This document shows, piece after piece, positions 7,958 through 16,979 of a DNA stretch of 64,000 bases. Both the position numbers and the translations under genes were made by a program. The notes beneath the pieces were generated by a model that saw nothing but the letters and a program-made list of their open reading frames with translations, ran no database searches and was not told the origin of the DNA. The stretch comes from Variovorax paradoxus (GTDB taxonomy: Bacteria > Pseudomonadota > Gammaproteobacteria > Burkholderiales > Burkholderiaceae_C), in NCBI GenBank assembly GCA_016806145.1, contig CP063167.1, positions 864,501 through 928,500 on the forward strand, written 5' to 3'. How positions within the stretch are numbered: the stretch's first letter is position 1; the number at the start of each line of letters is the position of its first letter.

Positions 7958-8434
7958 GTGGGTGATTGGTGTGGTGAAGAACTTCTGAAGGCATTCGCCG
8001 AATTCCTTCGATGTCCTCTTGTGGCCGAAAGTGGCTTGTGGCTGTATTTTGCCGCTCTAGCGGCGAAGCAGGCGAGAGAGGCCACGGCCGCGTCGGCGGG
8101 GATCCTTGCGTTTAGTTCGACGATCGATCGCAAGCTGCGCATTCTGCGTGGCCGCGTTCTCGAATGTTCCATGGCGTTCCGCACAGGCAGCCGGACATGA
8201 CCCTTTAAGGAGCGCAGCTGTTTCGATAAGTCGTCTTATCGCAACAGCAGCTTGGACGCGCTCGATCTTTCAATCTGGAGACGAGCCGCGAAGTCGGCGG
8301 CTGAAAATGGTTTCCACTGGAAATCCTTCAGCAAATCAACAACTTAGAACAGCTTTTCGCCCATCAGCTTGAGCTCACGTGAAGTCGGGAACACATTCCT
8401 GAACTTTCCGGGACAGTTCTGCGCATAGACGGCG
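7958..8434. other. Gene-poor stretch with a possible helix-turn-helix relic on the minus strand
   Basis: At about 8350-8245 the minus strand reads LLKDFQWKPFSAADFAARLQ then IERSSASKLLLR and a stop. In another frame it continues as a helix-rich sequence. This resembles a broken DNA-binding protein; no family assigned. Nothing else was recognised. Confidence 0.25.
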
Positions 8435-8779
8435 GGGGCTGCTCGACACCGCCATGATCGATGCCGGCACGCGACTCAGATCGTACTGAAGGCCGATGCC
8501 GTGCGCATCCGCACTCAGGCCGCCGCGGATGGCGTGGGCCACAGCGTACTGCCGTGTTCGGCGCCGTCGAAAATGATTGACGCCGGGACGATCGACGTGC
8601 GCAAGGTGCAGGACCTGACGGTCACCTGGTCACTGCTGCACGTTTGCAACGTCGCATCGCCCCCCAGCGTCGTCGCGCCCGTCGACATCACTGCCTGCGC
8701 CGCAAGATGCGCACCGGATGACGGCCGCTGGCCCTGCGTCACCGTCCTGCATGACGGGGGCCGGGCCGCATCGAAATGA
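8435..8779 (+). pseudogene. LysR-family regulator, C-terminal relic
   Basis: The plus strand reads LDTAMIDAGTRLRIVLKADA, then in the frame from 8501 AADGVGHSVLPCSAP and KMIDAGTIDVRKVQDLTVTW. This matches the last third of LysR effector domains (the VGHSVLP segment and the basic strand after it). The HTH and most of the effector domain are missing. It converges on the CapA-like gene and overlaps its 3' end. Confidence 0.6.
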
Positions 8780-9908
8780 GGTCACCGTTCTGGCGGATGT
8801 CACTGTCCAGATCCGCTAGCCAGTGAATCCGCTTCACATAGGCCAGGAAGCGGGCAAACGCAGCTTCATCTGACGCGGGAATCGGCACCGGCTGGCCCTT
8901 CGTGTTGATCATGCACGGCGTCAGTTCGACGACCGGGTCGTGACCCGCCCGAAGCCCGACATGGGCCACCACCGTCATCCGCGACTCCTCATGGAAGGGC
9001 ACGGTCGAGTAACCTTCGCGCGAGAAAATGCCGTACTCGCCGTAAATCTCGATGGTCTCGCGCACCGCGGCGGGCGACGCGATCTTCTCGATGTCCACGA
9101 GGTCGAATGCGAAGTTGCCGAGCCCGTGCAGGATGGGCTTGCCCTTGTGGAAGTCCACGCCCTTGAGAATGTGCTGGTGGTGCCCCAACACGACGTCCGC
9201 CCCATGGTCGATGGCGAGCCGCGCCAGGATGCCTTCGTACTCCGCCAAGCTGGCGGGAAAGCAGTGCACGCCCCAGTGAAAACTTGCCACGACGAAGTCC
9301 GCGTCCTTCTTCGCGGCCTCGAAGCTGCGGGCCACACGCGCCGCGGCCGCTCCGGTCGGCCGTGACCGCACATGCGGCGGGCTGCCGGGTTGCCGGTGCA
9401 GGTCGTGGTACTCCGTCTCGATCTCCAGCATGGCAACGCCGTCGCCATCGGCCGTGGCCGCAGCGTTCCACGAACCGATCATTGATGCGGCGACGAAGGC
9501 CACCCGCTTGCCGTCGGATGTCACATGGACCGGGGCAAAAGCTTTGTCCAGGTTGCGTCCATAACCCACGGGCTGGATGCCCTCGCGGCGCAGCCTTTCG
9601 ACGCTGGACTGCATGCCCGCGCGGCCCCAGTCGTTGATGTGGTTGTTGGCTACCGACATGACGTCGAACCCGGTCTGCGCCAGCGCGTTGATGTTGTCGG
9701 GCGGTGCGATGATCGCGGCCATCATGTGGGCGTCAGGTGTCTGGTTGACCGCGTAGGTGCCTTCCGAATTGCCGAAGGTGATGTCTCCTGCCTTCAGGAG
9801 CTCGCCGACGTGGGCGAACGACTCCGCCGGGTTGTCGCGGTTCAGGAAGACATCGCCGACGGCAACGAGGCGAACCAGCCCCGAGGCCTGCTGCGGGCCG
9901 CCCGTCAT
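8739..9908 (-). CDS. CapA-family (poly-gamma-glutamate biosynthesis type) metallophosphoesterase-like protein
   Basis: A 389-residue protein of the PGA_cap fold. Signature elements in order: AVGDVFLNR (near residue 15), NSEGTYAVN, NNHINDWG, SFHWGVHCFP, GADVVLGHHQHILKG, and LGNFAFD. These cover the metal-ligand Asp/Asn/His positions of calcineurin-like CapA proteins. No signal peptide is visible, so it is probably cytosolic. The ATG at 9908 was chosen because it overlaps the LeuD-like stop codon in an ATGA. This translational coupling to a hydratase suggests a metabolic, not capsule, role. Last gene of the ten-gene operon. Confidence 0.9.
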   Translation of the reverse strand: MTGGPQQASGLVRLVAVGDVFLNRDNPAESFAHVGELLKAGDITFGNSEGTYAVNQTPDAHMMAAIIAPPDNINALAQTGFDVMSVANNHINDWGRAGMQSSVERLRREGIQPVGYGRNLDKAFAPVHVTSDGKRVAFVAASMIGSWNAAATADGDGVAMLEIETEYHDLHRQPGSPPHVRSRPTGAAAARVARSFEAAKKDADFVVASFHWGVHCFPASLAEYEGILARLAIDHGADVVLGHHQHILKGVDFHKGKPILHGLGNFAFDLVDIEKIASPAAVRETIEIYGEYGIFSREGYSTVPFHEESRMTVVAHVGLRAGHDPVVELTPCMINTKGQPVPIPASDEAAFARFLAYVKRIHWLADLDSDIRQNGDLISMRPGPRHAGR

Positions 9909-10531
9909 GCGTCCGCCCGTTGCGCCCAAGGGCGGGCCATACGGTCGCCCTGCTCGAAGCGGCGGATGTCATCTTCGGCCTGTAGTGTGAGCGCCACCTC
10001 GTCCGTCCCGTCGATCAGACGCTGCCTGTGCGCCGGGTCGATCTCGAAGGGAAACCACAGGCCCGTGCTGAGGGCAATGCGCTGCGCCTGCAGGTCGATG
10101 GCGGCGTCAACCGGCTCCTGAGAGCCTGCGATGGCCTCGTGGACACTGTCCAGGTCGGCTTGGGAAAGCATGATGGGCAGGATGCCGTTCTTCAAACAGT
10201 TGCTGTAGAAGATGTCGCCATATGAACTTGCGACCATCACGCGCACACCGAGGCCGGCCAGCGCATAGACCGCACCTTCGCGCGAGCTGCCGCAGCCGAA
10301 GTTGCGGCCGGCCACGATCACGCTGGCGCCGCGCCCTTTGGTGGTGTTCAGCTGGAAATCCGCGCGCTCATTGCCTTGTTCGTCGTAGCGCAGCGCATTG
10401 AAGGCGCAGCGCCCGAGCTCGCTGCGCGGCACGCTGAGCAACTGCTGCATCGGGATGATCACGTCGGTGTCGATGTTGTCCAGCGGCAGGCTGGCCGCGC
10501 GGCCGGAATGGCGAAGGAATGGGACGGTCAT
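9905..10531 (-). CDS. leuD: 3-isopropylmalate dehydratase small subunit-like protein (LeuD family)
   Basis: A 208-residue protein. Family landmarks: DNIDTDVIIP near residue 18, then GRNFGCGSSREGAVYAL (the aconitase swivel-domain substrate loop), SYGDIFYSNCLKNGILPI, and GLWFPFEIDPAHRQRL. It pairs with the LeuC-like subunit immediately upstream (ATG overlaps its stop by 4 bp) to make an iron-sulfur hydro-lyase. The surroundings (receptors, acyl-CoA synthetase, lyase) are catabolic and no leuA/leuB is present. The substrate may therefore be another dicarboxylate such as citraconate or dimethylmaleate. That substrate call is inference. Confidence 0.9.
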   Translation of the reverse strand: MTVPFLRHSGRAASLPLDNIDTDVIIPMQQLLSVPRSELGRCAFNALRYDEQGNERADFQLNTTKGRGASVIVAGRNFGCGSSREGAVYALAGLGVRVMVASSYGDIFYSNCLKNGILPIMLSQADLDSVHEAIAGSQEPVDAAIDLQAQRIALSTGLWFPFEIDPAHRQRLIDGTDEVALTLQAEDDIRRFEQGDRMARPWAQRADA

Positions 10532-11925
10532 GGCTGTGCATCCATCAGGGGTCGGGGATCGGCGATCGTCCCGGCCAGCGCCGAGGCGACGGCCGTCGCC
10601 GGGCTGGCCAAGTGGGTCCGCGCGCCGGGGCCCTGCCGGCCCACGAAGTTGCGGTTGGAGGTGGACACGCAGCGCTCGCCCGCAGGCACGGTGTCGCCGT
10701 TGGTGCCCACGCACATGGAGCAGCCGGGCTTGCGCCATTGGAACCCGGCCTCGCGGAAGATCACGTCGAGCCCCTCCGCCTCGGCCTGCCGCTGCACGGC
10801 CTGCGATCCCGGCACCACCCAGGCCCTCACACCGCTGGCCACCTTGCCCTTGCGGGCAATGCCGGCGGCGATGCGTAGGTCCTCGATGCGGCTGTTCGTG
10901 CATGAGCCGATGAAGACGTGCTGGATCGGCGTGGCCTCCAGCTTCTGCCCCGGCTTGACGTCCATGTAAGCGCGCGACGCCTCCAGTTCGCTGCCGCCGG
11001 GGACGGCTGCGTCGATCGCCATCCCATGCTGGACGCTGGTTCCCCACGTGATCTGCGGCAGCAGGCCGGACACGTCGAACTCGACTTCCTTGTTGTAGAC
11101 CGCGCCCTCGTCGGGCCGCAGCGCGCGCCATGCCTCGACGGCGGCGTCCCACATGTCGCCCACCGGCGCCGACCTCGCCCCCGCGAGGTAGCTGAAGGTG
11201 GTCTCGTCGGGCACGACGTAGCCGATGCGGGCGCCAAGTTCAACCGCCATGTTGCAAAGCGTCGCGCGCTCCTCGATGGACATGCGGTCCACAGCCTCGC
11301 CCTCGAAGGCCAGCGCATGCTCGCGGCCGAAGTCTGCCTGCAGGCTGGCGATCAGAGCCAGCGCGATGTCCTTTGCAAATACGCCCGCGCCGGTGCGCCC
11401 GATAAGGCGGACCCTGGCCTGGTGCGGCTTTTTCACCCAGATCGCCTGCGTGGCCAGCACGTGCGCCACCTCGGTGGAGCCGATGCCCAACGCCAGCGCG
11501 CCGACCGCGCCGTGGGTCGTCGTGTGGCTGTCACCGCAGACCACCAGCAGCCCGGGCAAGGTCAGGCCGTCTTCCAGCGCGGTGACATGGACGATGCCCT
11601 GCCGTCCCGACTCGCGGCCGAGATGCTGGATCGAGGCCTGCGCGGACAACTGCTTCAGCGGTTCCACGAACCGGCGGTTGGCCGGCAGCGTTGCCGCCTC
11701 GCCGTTGGGCTCGGTTTCGATCATGTGATCGGGAATGGCCACGCTCAGGTCGGGTCGCCGGATGGGGCGGCGCGCCGCCTGCAAGTCCTCCAGGCCGAGC
11801 GTGCCGCTCAGGTCTGTCAGGTAGTGGCGGTCCACGAAGAGCAGGTCCAGGCCATCGGCCGAGGACTTGATTCTGTGCGCGTTCCAAATCTTGTCCAGTG
11901 TGGTGGATGGCATGTGGCTATCCAT
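10528..11925 (-). CDS. leuC: 3-isopropylmalate dehydratase large subunit-like protein (LeuC/aconitase family)
   Basis: A 465-residue aconitase-superfamily protein. The three 4Fe-4S ligands are in [14 protein letters not shown] and [33 protein letters not shown] is a further hallmark stretch. In biosynthetic LeuC the second cluster region usually reads GCSMCLAMNND; the change to VGTNGD hints at a different substrate. An alternative in-frame start is at 11913 ([10 protein letters not shown]). Starting at 11925 gives an 8-bp overlap with the acyl-CoA synthetase upstream. It works as a heterodimer with the LeuD-like protein. Confidence 0.92.
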   Translation of the reverse strand: MDSHMPSTTLDKIWNAHRIKSSADGLDLLFVDRHYLTDLSGTLGLEDLQAARRPIRRPDLSVAIPDHMIETEPNGEAATLPANRRFVEPLKQLSAQASIQHLGRESGRQGIVHVTALEDGLTLPGLLVVCGDSHTTTHGAVGALALGIGSTEVAHVLATQAIWVKKPHQARVRLIGRTGAGVFAKDIALALIASLQADFGREHALAFEGEAVDRMSIEERATLCNMAVELGARIGYVVPDETTFSYLAGARSAPVGDMWDAAVEAWRALRPDEGAVYNKEVEFDVSGLLPQITWGTSVQHGMAIDAAVPGGSELEASRAYMDVKPGQKLEATPIQHVFIGSCTNSRIEDLRIAAGIARKGKVASGVRAWVVPGSQAVQRQAEAEGLDVIFREAGFQWRKPGCSMCVGTNGDTVPAGERCVSTSNRNFVGRQGPGARTHLASPATAVASALAGTIADPRPLMDAQP

Positions 11926-13603
11926 TGGTTGTGGTGGCCGCCGTCACATCCGGCAACCGGTAGTCCCTGAGCTGCTCGCGCAGCCCCGTCTTGAGCATCT
12001 TCCCGGTCGCGCCGAGCGGGATCGACTCGACGAACACCACGTCGTCGGGCACCTGCCACTTCGCCACCGTCTTGCCGCGGTAGAAGTCCAGCAGTTCCTC
12101 CTTTGCGAGCTGCGCGCCGGGGCGCACCACGACCGCGATGATCGGCCGCTCGTCCCACTTGGGGTGGGATACGCCGATGCAGGCGGCCATGGCCACGGCA
12201 GGGTGCGCCACGGCGATGTTCTCTATGTCGATGGAGCTGATCCATTCGCCGCCGGACTTGATCACGTCCTTGCTGCGATCGGTGATCTGCAGGTAGCCGT
12301 CGGCGTCGATGGCGGCCACGTCACCCGTGGGAAACCAGCCGGCGCCGTCCGCGTCCCTGACCAGCGGGTTACCACCCTCACCCTTGAAGTATTCGCGCAC
12401 GATCCAGGGGCCGCGCACCAGCAGGTCGCCGCAGGCCTTGCCGTCCCAGGGCAAGTCCTCGCCCTGTTCGCCGACGATCTTCATCTGCACGCCGAACAGC
12501 GCACGCCCCTGCTTTTGCAGGACCGCCAGTTGTTGCTCGGCCGGCCACGCGAGGTGCTTCTTCTTCAGCGTGCACACCGTGCCCAGCGGGCTCATCTCGG
12601 TCATCCCCCAGCCGTGCAACACCTCGACGCCGTAGCGCTCCCTGAAGGCGCGCAGCATGCTCGGCGGGCAGGCCGCGCCGCCGATCACGGTGCGGTTCAG
12701 CGCGGTGAAGCGCAGTCCGCCGGCCTCCATGTGGGCCAGCAGCATCTGCCACACGGTCGGCACGCCGGCGGCAAAGGTAACGCCTTCGCCCTCGATCAGG
12801 TCATGGACGGACTTGCCGTCCAGCGCCGGGCCCGGAAACACGAGCTTGCAGCCGGTCAGTGCGCCCGCATAGGGAATGCCCCAGGCGTTGACATGGAACA
12901 TCGGAACGACCGGCAGGACCGAGTCGCACGACGAGATGCCCATGGCGTCAGGCAGCGCCGCGGCGTACGCGTGCAGCACGGTGGAGCGGTGGCTGTACAG
13001 CGCCGCCTTCGGGTTGCCGGTGGTGCCGCTGGTGTAACACATGCTCGACGCCGTGTTCTCGTCGAACACGGGCCAGTCATAGCGGTCGCTGCATGCGTCG
13101 ATCCAGGCTTCATAGCTGAGGAGGCCGGGTATGCCGCTGTCCTGGGGCAGCCTGTCCGCATCGCACAGAGCGATCCACTGCCGCACCGAGGGGCAACGCG
13201 CATGCACCGCCTGTACCAGCGGCAGGAAGCTCAGATCGAAGCACAGCACGTCGTCTTCGGCATGGTTGATGATCCAGGCCACCTGGTCGGGATGCAGCCT
13301 TGGGTTGAGCGTGTGCAGCACCCGGCCCGCGCCGCTGACGCCGTAATACAGCTCCAGGTGGCGGTAGCCGTTCCAGGCGATGGTGCCGACGCGGCCGGAG
13401 GGCGCGACACCGGCCGCGTCCAGCGCGTTGGCGACCTGCCGCGAGCGGCGGGCGATTTCGGCCCAGCTGGTCCTGTGGATGTCGCCCTCCACCCGTCGCG
13501 AGACGATCTCGCCGTCTCCGTGATGCCGCTCGGCAAACACGATCAGGCTTGATATCAGCAGGGGCTGTTCCTGCATCAGCCCAAGAAGCGCCGGCCCGCT
13601 CAT
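11918..13603 (-). CDS. AMP-binding acyl-CoA synthetase
   Basis: A 561-residue ANL-superfamily ligase. The P-loop-like motif [16 protein letters not shown] is near residue 180, [12 protein letters not shown] is the acid/adenine motif, [20 protein letters not shown] carries the conserved Asp, and the C-terminal catalytic Lys is in [11 protein letters not shown]. It activates a carboxylate to its CoA thioester via an acyl-adenylate. The best general match is the long/medium-chain fatty-acid ligase group, but the real substrate is unknown. Start 13603 overlaps the upstream YrdC-like stop in an ATGA. Confidence 0.93.
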   Translation of the reverse strand: MSGPALLGLMQEQPLLISSLIVFAERHHGDGEIVSRRVEGDIHRTSWAEIARRSRQVANALDAAGVAPSGRVGTIAWNGYRHLELYYGVSGAGRVLHTLNPRLHPDQVAWIINHAEDDVLCFDLSFLPLVQAVHARCPSVRQWIALCDADRLPQDSGIPGLLSYEAWIDACSDRYDWPVFDENTASSMCYTSGTTGNPKAALYSHRSTVLHAYAAALPDAMGISSCDSVLPVVPMFHVNAWGIPYAGALTGCKLVFPGPALDGKSVHDLIEGEGVTFAAGVPTVWQMLLAHMEAGGLRFTALNRTVIGGAACPPSMLRAFRERYGVEVLHGWGMTEMSPLGTVCTLKKKHLAWPAEQQLAVLQKQGRALFGVQMKIVGEQGEDLPWDGKACGDLLVRGPWIVREYFKGEGGNPLVRDADGAGWFPTGDVAAIDADGYLQITDRSKDVIKSGGEWISSIDIENIAVAHPAVAMAACIGVSHPKWDERPIIAVVVRPGAQLAKEELLDFYRGKTVAKWQVPDDVVFVESIPLGATGKMLKTGLREQLRDYRLPDVTAATTTNG

Positions 13604-14334
13604 TCCACGCCTTTCAGGCCAAACTCGTTCAGGTGCCCCGAGGGCAGCTGCTCGAAGCCAGGATCAGGTGGCAGCTCGAGGCCGAACCAGCGCCTGAGCA
13701 CGCCGGAGATCAGCTCGTAGCAGGCGCCGATGCGCACGACCTGCAGGGTGTCGAAGTTGATCAGCGTCCCGGCGCGCCGGTAGGTGTGGTAGCGGCGCAG
13801 GCCGTAGTCGATCGTGATGTCGGCAATGGCCTTGATCTCCGGCGGAATTTCGTCGACCGAAAAGCGCGGCCCGGTGCCGGTCAGGTTGGCGGACGAGCCG
13901 AACAACGGCACCACCTCCTCGCGGCTCAGGCGCGACAGTTCCTTGTGGAACGGGCCCGCATTCAGCAGGATGCCGATGGTGCCGACGGCCGAGCTGGCGC
14001 GCATGCCTTCGTCGCCGAGCTTCTGCAGCAGCGGATGGCCGGCGCGGAAGCTGCCGATCACGCCCACGGGCAGGTCGTGGTCGGCCACCAGCGCCTCGAC
14101 CATCTGCTGCGCGCGCGGGCTCAGCCGCTGCAGCTCACGCTGGGTCTCGAGGTCCGCGCCCATGGCATTGCGCTTGTGGCTGCCGCGCTGCTTGGTGTCG
14201 TAGATCCTCTGCAGCGGGTCCATCGACGAGCCGCAGCAGGCATAGCCGGTGTCGTTCGGCACAATGGCGATGCCGCCGGCCTTGATGATGTCCATGGTGC
14301 GCCGGGCGTCGCCAGCGATATCGATGCTGTTCAT
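13600..14334 (-). CDS. YrdC/Sua5/YciO-family protein (copy 1 of a tandem pair)
   Basis: A 244-residue single-domain YrdC-fold protein (start MNSIDIAGDARRTMDIIKAG; a longer upstream frame was rejected because it runs into the neighbouring gene). Visible motifs: GIAIVPNDTGYACCG, the basic TKQRGSHKRNAM, and SSANLTGTGPRF near residue 165. YrdC/Sua5 proteins make threonylcarbamoyl-AMP for tRNA t6A. Here the basic motif differs from the usual KKRP type and there is no Sua5 C-terminal domain. It lies 13 bp after its paralog in a catabolic operon, so a standard tRNA role is doubtful. Confidence 0.88.
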   Translation of the reverse strand: MNSIDIAGDARRTMDIIKAGGIAIVPNDTGYACCGSSMDPLQRIYDTKQRGSHKRNAMGADLETQRELQRLSPRAQQMVEALVADHDLPVGVIGSFRAGHPLLQKLGDEGMRASSAVGTIGILLNAGPFHKELSRLSREEVVPLFGSSANLTGTGPRFSVDEIPPEIKAIADITIDYGLRRYHTYRRAGTLINFDTLQVVRIGACYELISGVLRRWFGLELPPDPGFEQLPSGHLNEFGLKGVE

Positions 14335-14347
14335 GTCGCCTGCCCTT

Positions 14348-15094
14348 TCAGCTGTAGCTGACTTCCTTGAATGCGAACTCCTGCAGGTGGCCCGAGGCAT
14401 TGACCTCGCGCCCCGGGTCCTTTGCCAGGGTGACGTTGAAATGCCGCTGCAGCACGTCGCAGATCAGCTCGTAGCAGGAGCCGATGCGCAGGCACTCGAC
14501 CTCGCCGGTCGCAAAGCTGAGCGTGGTGGCCGAGCGCTGGTAGTGGTGGTACTTGCGCAGGCCGTAGTCGATGATGACGTCGGCAATCGCGCGCAGCTCG
14601 GGCTGGATGTCTTCCACCCGGAACTTCGGGCCGGTGCCGGTCAGATTGGCCGACGAGCCGAACACGGGCAGCTCGGCTTCGCGGCAGAGCCGGCAGACTT
14701 CCTCAAACAGCGGCCCGGCATTGAGCAGCAGGCCCACCGTGCCGTGGCCGGTGCTGGCCTCGATGAGGCGCGGATCGACCTTGGCCATGAGCGGATGGTC
14801 CTTGCGGTAAGGCGCGGCCACGCCGACGGTCAGGTTGTAGTCCTGCGTCAGCATCTCGACCATGTCCTGCGAGCGCTGGTCGAGCACGTGCAGTTCGCGC
14901 TGCGTTGCCATGGAAGCCAGCATCGCGTTGCGCTTATGCCCGCCGCGCTTCTTAGCAAGGAAGATGCGGTGCACGGCGTCATACGTTCCGCCCATCAGCG
15001 CATAGCCCGCGTCGTTGGGGATGATGGCGATGCCGCCACTCCTGAGGGTGTCGAAGATGCGACGGGCATCGCCCTTGATGTCAAGTCTGGTCAT
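14348..15094 (-). CDS. YrdC/Sua5/YciO-family protein (copy 2 of a tandem pair)
   Basis: A 248-residue paralog of the gene at 13600: MTRLDIKGDARRIFDTLRSG, GGIAIIPNDAGYALMGG, AKKRGGHKRNAML, SSANLTGTGPKF and IIDYGLRKYHHYQR all align. The two probably form a heteromer or arose by duplication. An AAGGAA ribosome-binding site lies about 6 bp upstream of the ATG. An acyl- or carbamoyl-adenylate chemistry linked to the adjacent ligase is conceivable, but it is speculation. Confidence 0.88.
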   Translation of the reverse strand: MTRLDIKGDARRIFDTLRSGGIAIIPNDAGYALMGGTYDAVHRIFLAKKRGGHKRNAMLASMATQRELHVLDQRSQDMVEMLTQDYNLTVGVAAPYRKDHPLMAKVDPRLIEASTGHGTVGLLLNAGPLFEEVCRLCREAELPVFGSSANLTGTGPKFRVEDIQPELRAIADVIIDYGLRKYHHYQRSATTLSFATGEVECLRIGSCYELICDVLQRHFNVTLAKDPGREVNASGHLQEFAFKEVSYS

Positions 15095-15108
15095 GGTGAT
15101 TCCTTGGG

Positions 15109-16080
15109 TTATTCGAGGGGGTGGCGTTTGACGAGCGCGCCGAGGCGGTCGCCCTCGGCCTTGACTTGGGCGGCGAATTCGTCGGGCGTGCTGACCAGCG
15201 GCTCGGCGCCCGCGGCAACGATGGCGGTGCGCACGTCCGGCGCCTTTACCGCCTCGCGAAGGGCCGCCACCAGGCCCTGCGCCGCGTCGGGCGGCAGGCC
15301 CCGCGGCGCGAACAGGCCGAACCAGTTGACGGACCGGTACTGGGCAAAGCCCGCCTCAGCCGTGGTGGCGACGTCGGGCAAAGCACCCGCGCGCCTGTCC
15401 CCTGTCGTGGCGATGAAGCGCAAGGCACCCGTCTTGTGGTGGGGCAGCGCCGCGGCAATGCCGGTGAACGCCATGTCGACGTTGTTGGCGATCATGTCGG
15501 TCACGATGGCGGCCGTGCCCCGGTAGTTGACGATGACCGTGCTGTCCAGCTTCTCTTCCGAGACGAACTGGCGCGACATGATGCGCGACTGGTTGTCGGT
15601 CGTGGCGACCGAGCAGCGCTGGCCGGGTCGGCGGCAGTACTCGACGAATTCAGCGAGCGATTTCGCCGGCAGCTTGCCGCTGATCACCACCGCATTGGAA
15701 GCCTGCGCCACCGCCGTGATGGGCTGCAGCTGGCTGACAGGGTCGACGCCCTTCAGGCCCGGCGTGTACCGGGTCAGCACGATGGCCGGCACCTGCATTA
15801 GCAGCGTTGTGCCATCGGGCTTCGCGTCGATGACCTTGCGGGTGCCGATGAGGCCGTCCGCGCCCGGCAAGTTCTCGATGACCACCGGCTGGCCCCAGAT
15901 CACCGAAAGCTGTTTGGAGACGGCACGCGCCACGCTGTCGGTGCCGCCGCCCGGCGTGTAGGGCACGACCACGGTGACGGGGCGAGTTGGCTTCCAGGGC
16001 GTGGGCGTCGCCGCCACTGCGGCCAGGGACATGCACAGGAGCGCCAGTGCTGCCGAAGTCCGGAGGGTTCTGCGTGTCAT
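15109..16080 (-). CDS. Bug/TctC-family tripartite tricarboxylate receptor
   Basis: A 323-residue periplasmic receptor with a Sec signal (MTRRTLRTSAALALLCMSLA, cleavage near AVAA). Bug hallmarks: RPVTVVVPYTPGGGTDSVAR, PVVIENLPGADGLIG, and DMIANNVDMAFTGIAAALPH. The start at 16080 is 1 bp from the end of the lyase gene; an in-frame upstream extension lies inside that gene and was rejected. It is one of two receptors in this operon and lacks dedicated TctA/TctB. Bound ligand presumed to be the organic acid degraded by the operon. Confidence 0.93.
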   Translation of the reverse strand: MTRRTLRTSAALALLCMSLAAVAATPTPWKPTRPVTVVVPYTPGGGTDSVARAVSKQLSVIWGQPVVIENLPGADGLIGTRKVIDAKPDGTTLLMQVPAIVLTRYTPGLKGVDPVSQLQPITAVAQASNAVVISGKLPAKSLAEFVEYCRRPGQRCSVATTDNQSRIMSRQFVSEEKLDSTVIVNYRGTAAIVTDMIANNVDMAFTGIAAALPHHKTGALRFIATTGDRRAGALPDVATTAEAGFAQYRSVNWFGLFAPRGLPPDAAQGLVAALREAVKAPDVRTAIVAAGAEPLVSTPDEFAAQVKAEGDRLGALVKRHPLE

Positions 16081-16081
16081 C

Positions 16082-16951
16082 TCAGCGCCCCATCGTTTCG
16101 CCGGCGTTGAAGCGGGTGCGCAGCGCGTCCCACTCGTCGGCACCGAACCGCCGGAACGTCTCGGCGACGCCGCGGGTGATGGTGGGCGGCATCTGGGTCG
16201 CCTTGAGCTGGGCGAGCGCGGCGTCGGCCGCTTCCATGGCCGCGACGAGCACCAGCCCCGGCAGGATGGCCAGCTTGTAGCCCATGGCCCCGGCCTCGCG
16301 CAGGTCGATGTTGGGCGTGCGGCCGCCCGGCACCACATTCAGCAGACAGGGCCCCTGCACCCGCCTGGGCACCTCGGCCATTTCCTCCAGCGACTGCGTG
16401 GCTTCGACGAAGGCGATGTCGGCGCCGGCCTGCAGCGCGGCATTGGCCCGCCAGATCGCCTCGTCCAGGTCCATCATGGCGCGTGCGTCGGTGCGGGCAA
16501 TGATCACGAAGTCAGGCGTGCGCCGCGCCTCGACCGCGGCGCGAATCTTGGAGACGAATTCCTCGCGCGAAATGACCTGCTTGCCGTCCAGGTGGCCGCA
16601 GCGCTTAGGGCTGACCTGGTCCTCGATGTGGATCGCCGCCACGCCGCGCGACTCGTACTCGCGCACCGTGCGGGTCACGTTCAGCTCGTTGCCGTAGCCG
16701 GTGTCGGCATCGGCGATCAGCGGGAGGTTGATCGAGCGCGCCATCACGGCCGCGTTCTCCACCATTTCGCTCATCGTGAGCAAGCCGAAATCGGGGTAGC
16801 CGCGGGCCGCAGACGTGCCGGCGCCGGTCATGTAGACGGCGCCGAAGCCGGCCTGTTCGATCTGCCGCGCGCCGATGCCGTCGTAGGCGCCGGGGGCGAT
16901 GACGAGGCCGGGCGCGGCAAGCTGCTGGCGCAATGTTGGGTTGGTCTTCAA
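16082..16951 (-). CDS. Isocitrate lyase/PEP mutase-family lyase
   Basis: A 289-residue ICL/PEPM TIM-barrel enzyme. The metal-binding DADTGYGN is near residue 82 and IEDQVSPKRCGH near 110. The Cys in KRCGH is the catalytic residue of true C-C lyases (isocitrate, methylisocitrate, dimethylmalate lyase) and is typically absent in PEP mutases. VIIARTDAR is also conserved. The family splits 2-hydroxy dicarboxylates into a 2-oxo acid and a second carboxylate. With the LeuCD-like hydratase in the same operon, a hydrate-then-cleave route is a natural reading. The exact substrate is unproven. Confidence 0.92.
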   Translation of the reverse strand: MKTNPTLRQQLAAPGLVIAPGAYDGIGARQIEQAGFGAVYMTGAGTSAARGYPDFGLLTMSEMVENAAVMARSINLPLIADADTGYGNELNVTRTVREYESRGVAAIHIEDQVSPKRCGHLDGKQVISREEFVSKIRAAVEARRTPDFVIIARTDARAMMDLDEAIWRANAALQAGADIAFVEATQSLEEMAEVPRRVQGPCLLNVVPGGRTPNIDLREAGAMGYKLAILPGLVLVAAMEAADAALAQLKATQMPPTITRGVAETFRRFGADEWDALRTRFNAGETMGR

Positions 16952-16979
16952 AGGTTTTCTCCGTTTGGCGGTACGCCGG

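Noticed and set aside
9905..11152. 415-residue minus-strand frame covering LeuD
   Set aside because: The first 207 residues are an out-of-frame reading of the LeuC-like gene. LeuD begins at 10531, where it overlaps the LeuC stop by 4 bp.
11867..13552. 561-codon plus-strand frame opposite the acyl-CoA synthetase
   Set aside because: It lies antisense to a gene with all ANL motifs, and its composition (Ala, Arg, His, Val repeats) is that of a shadow frame.
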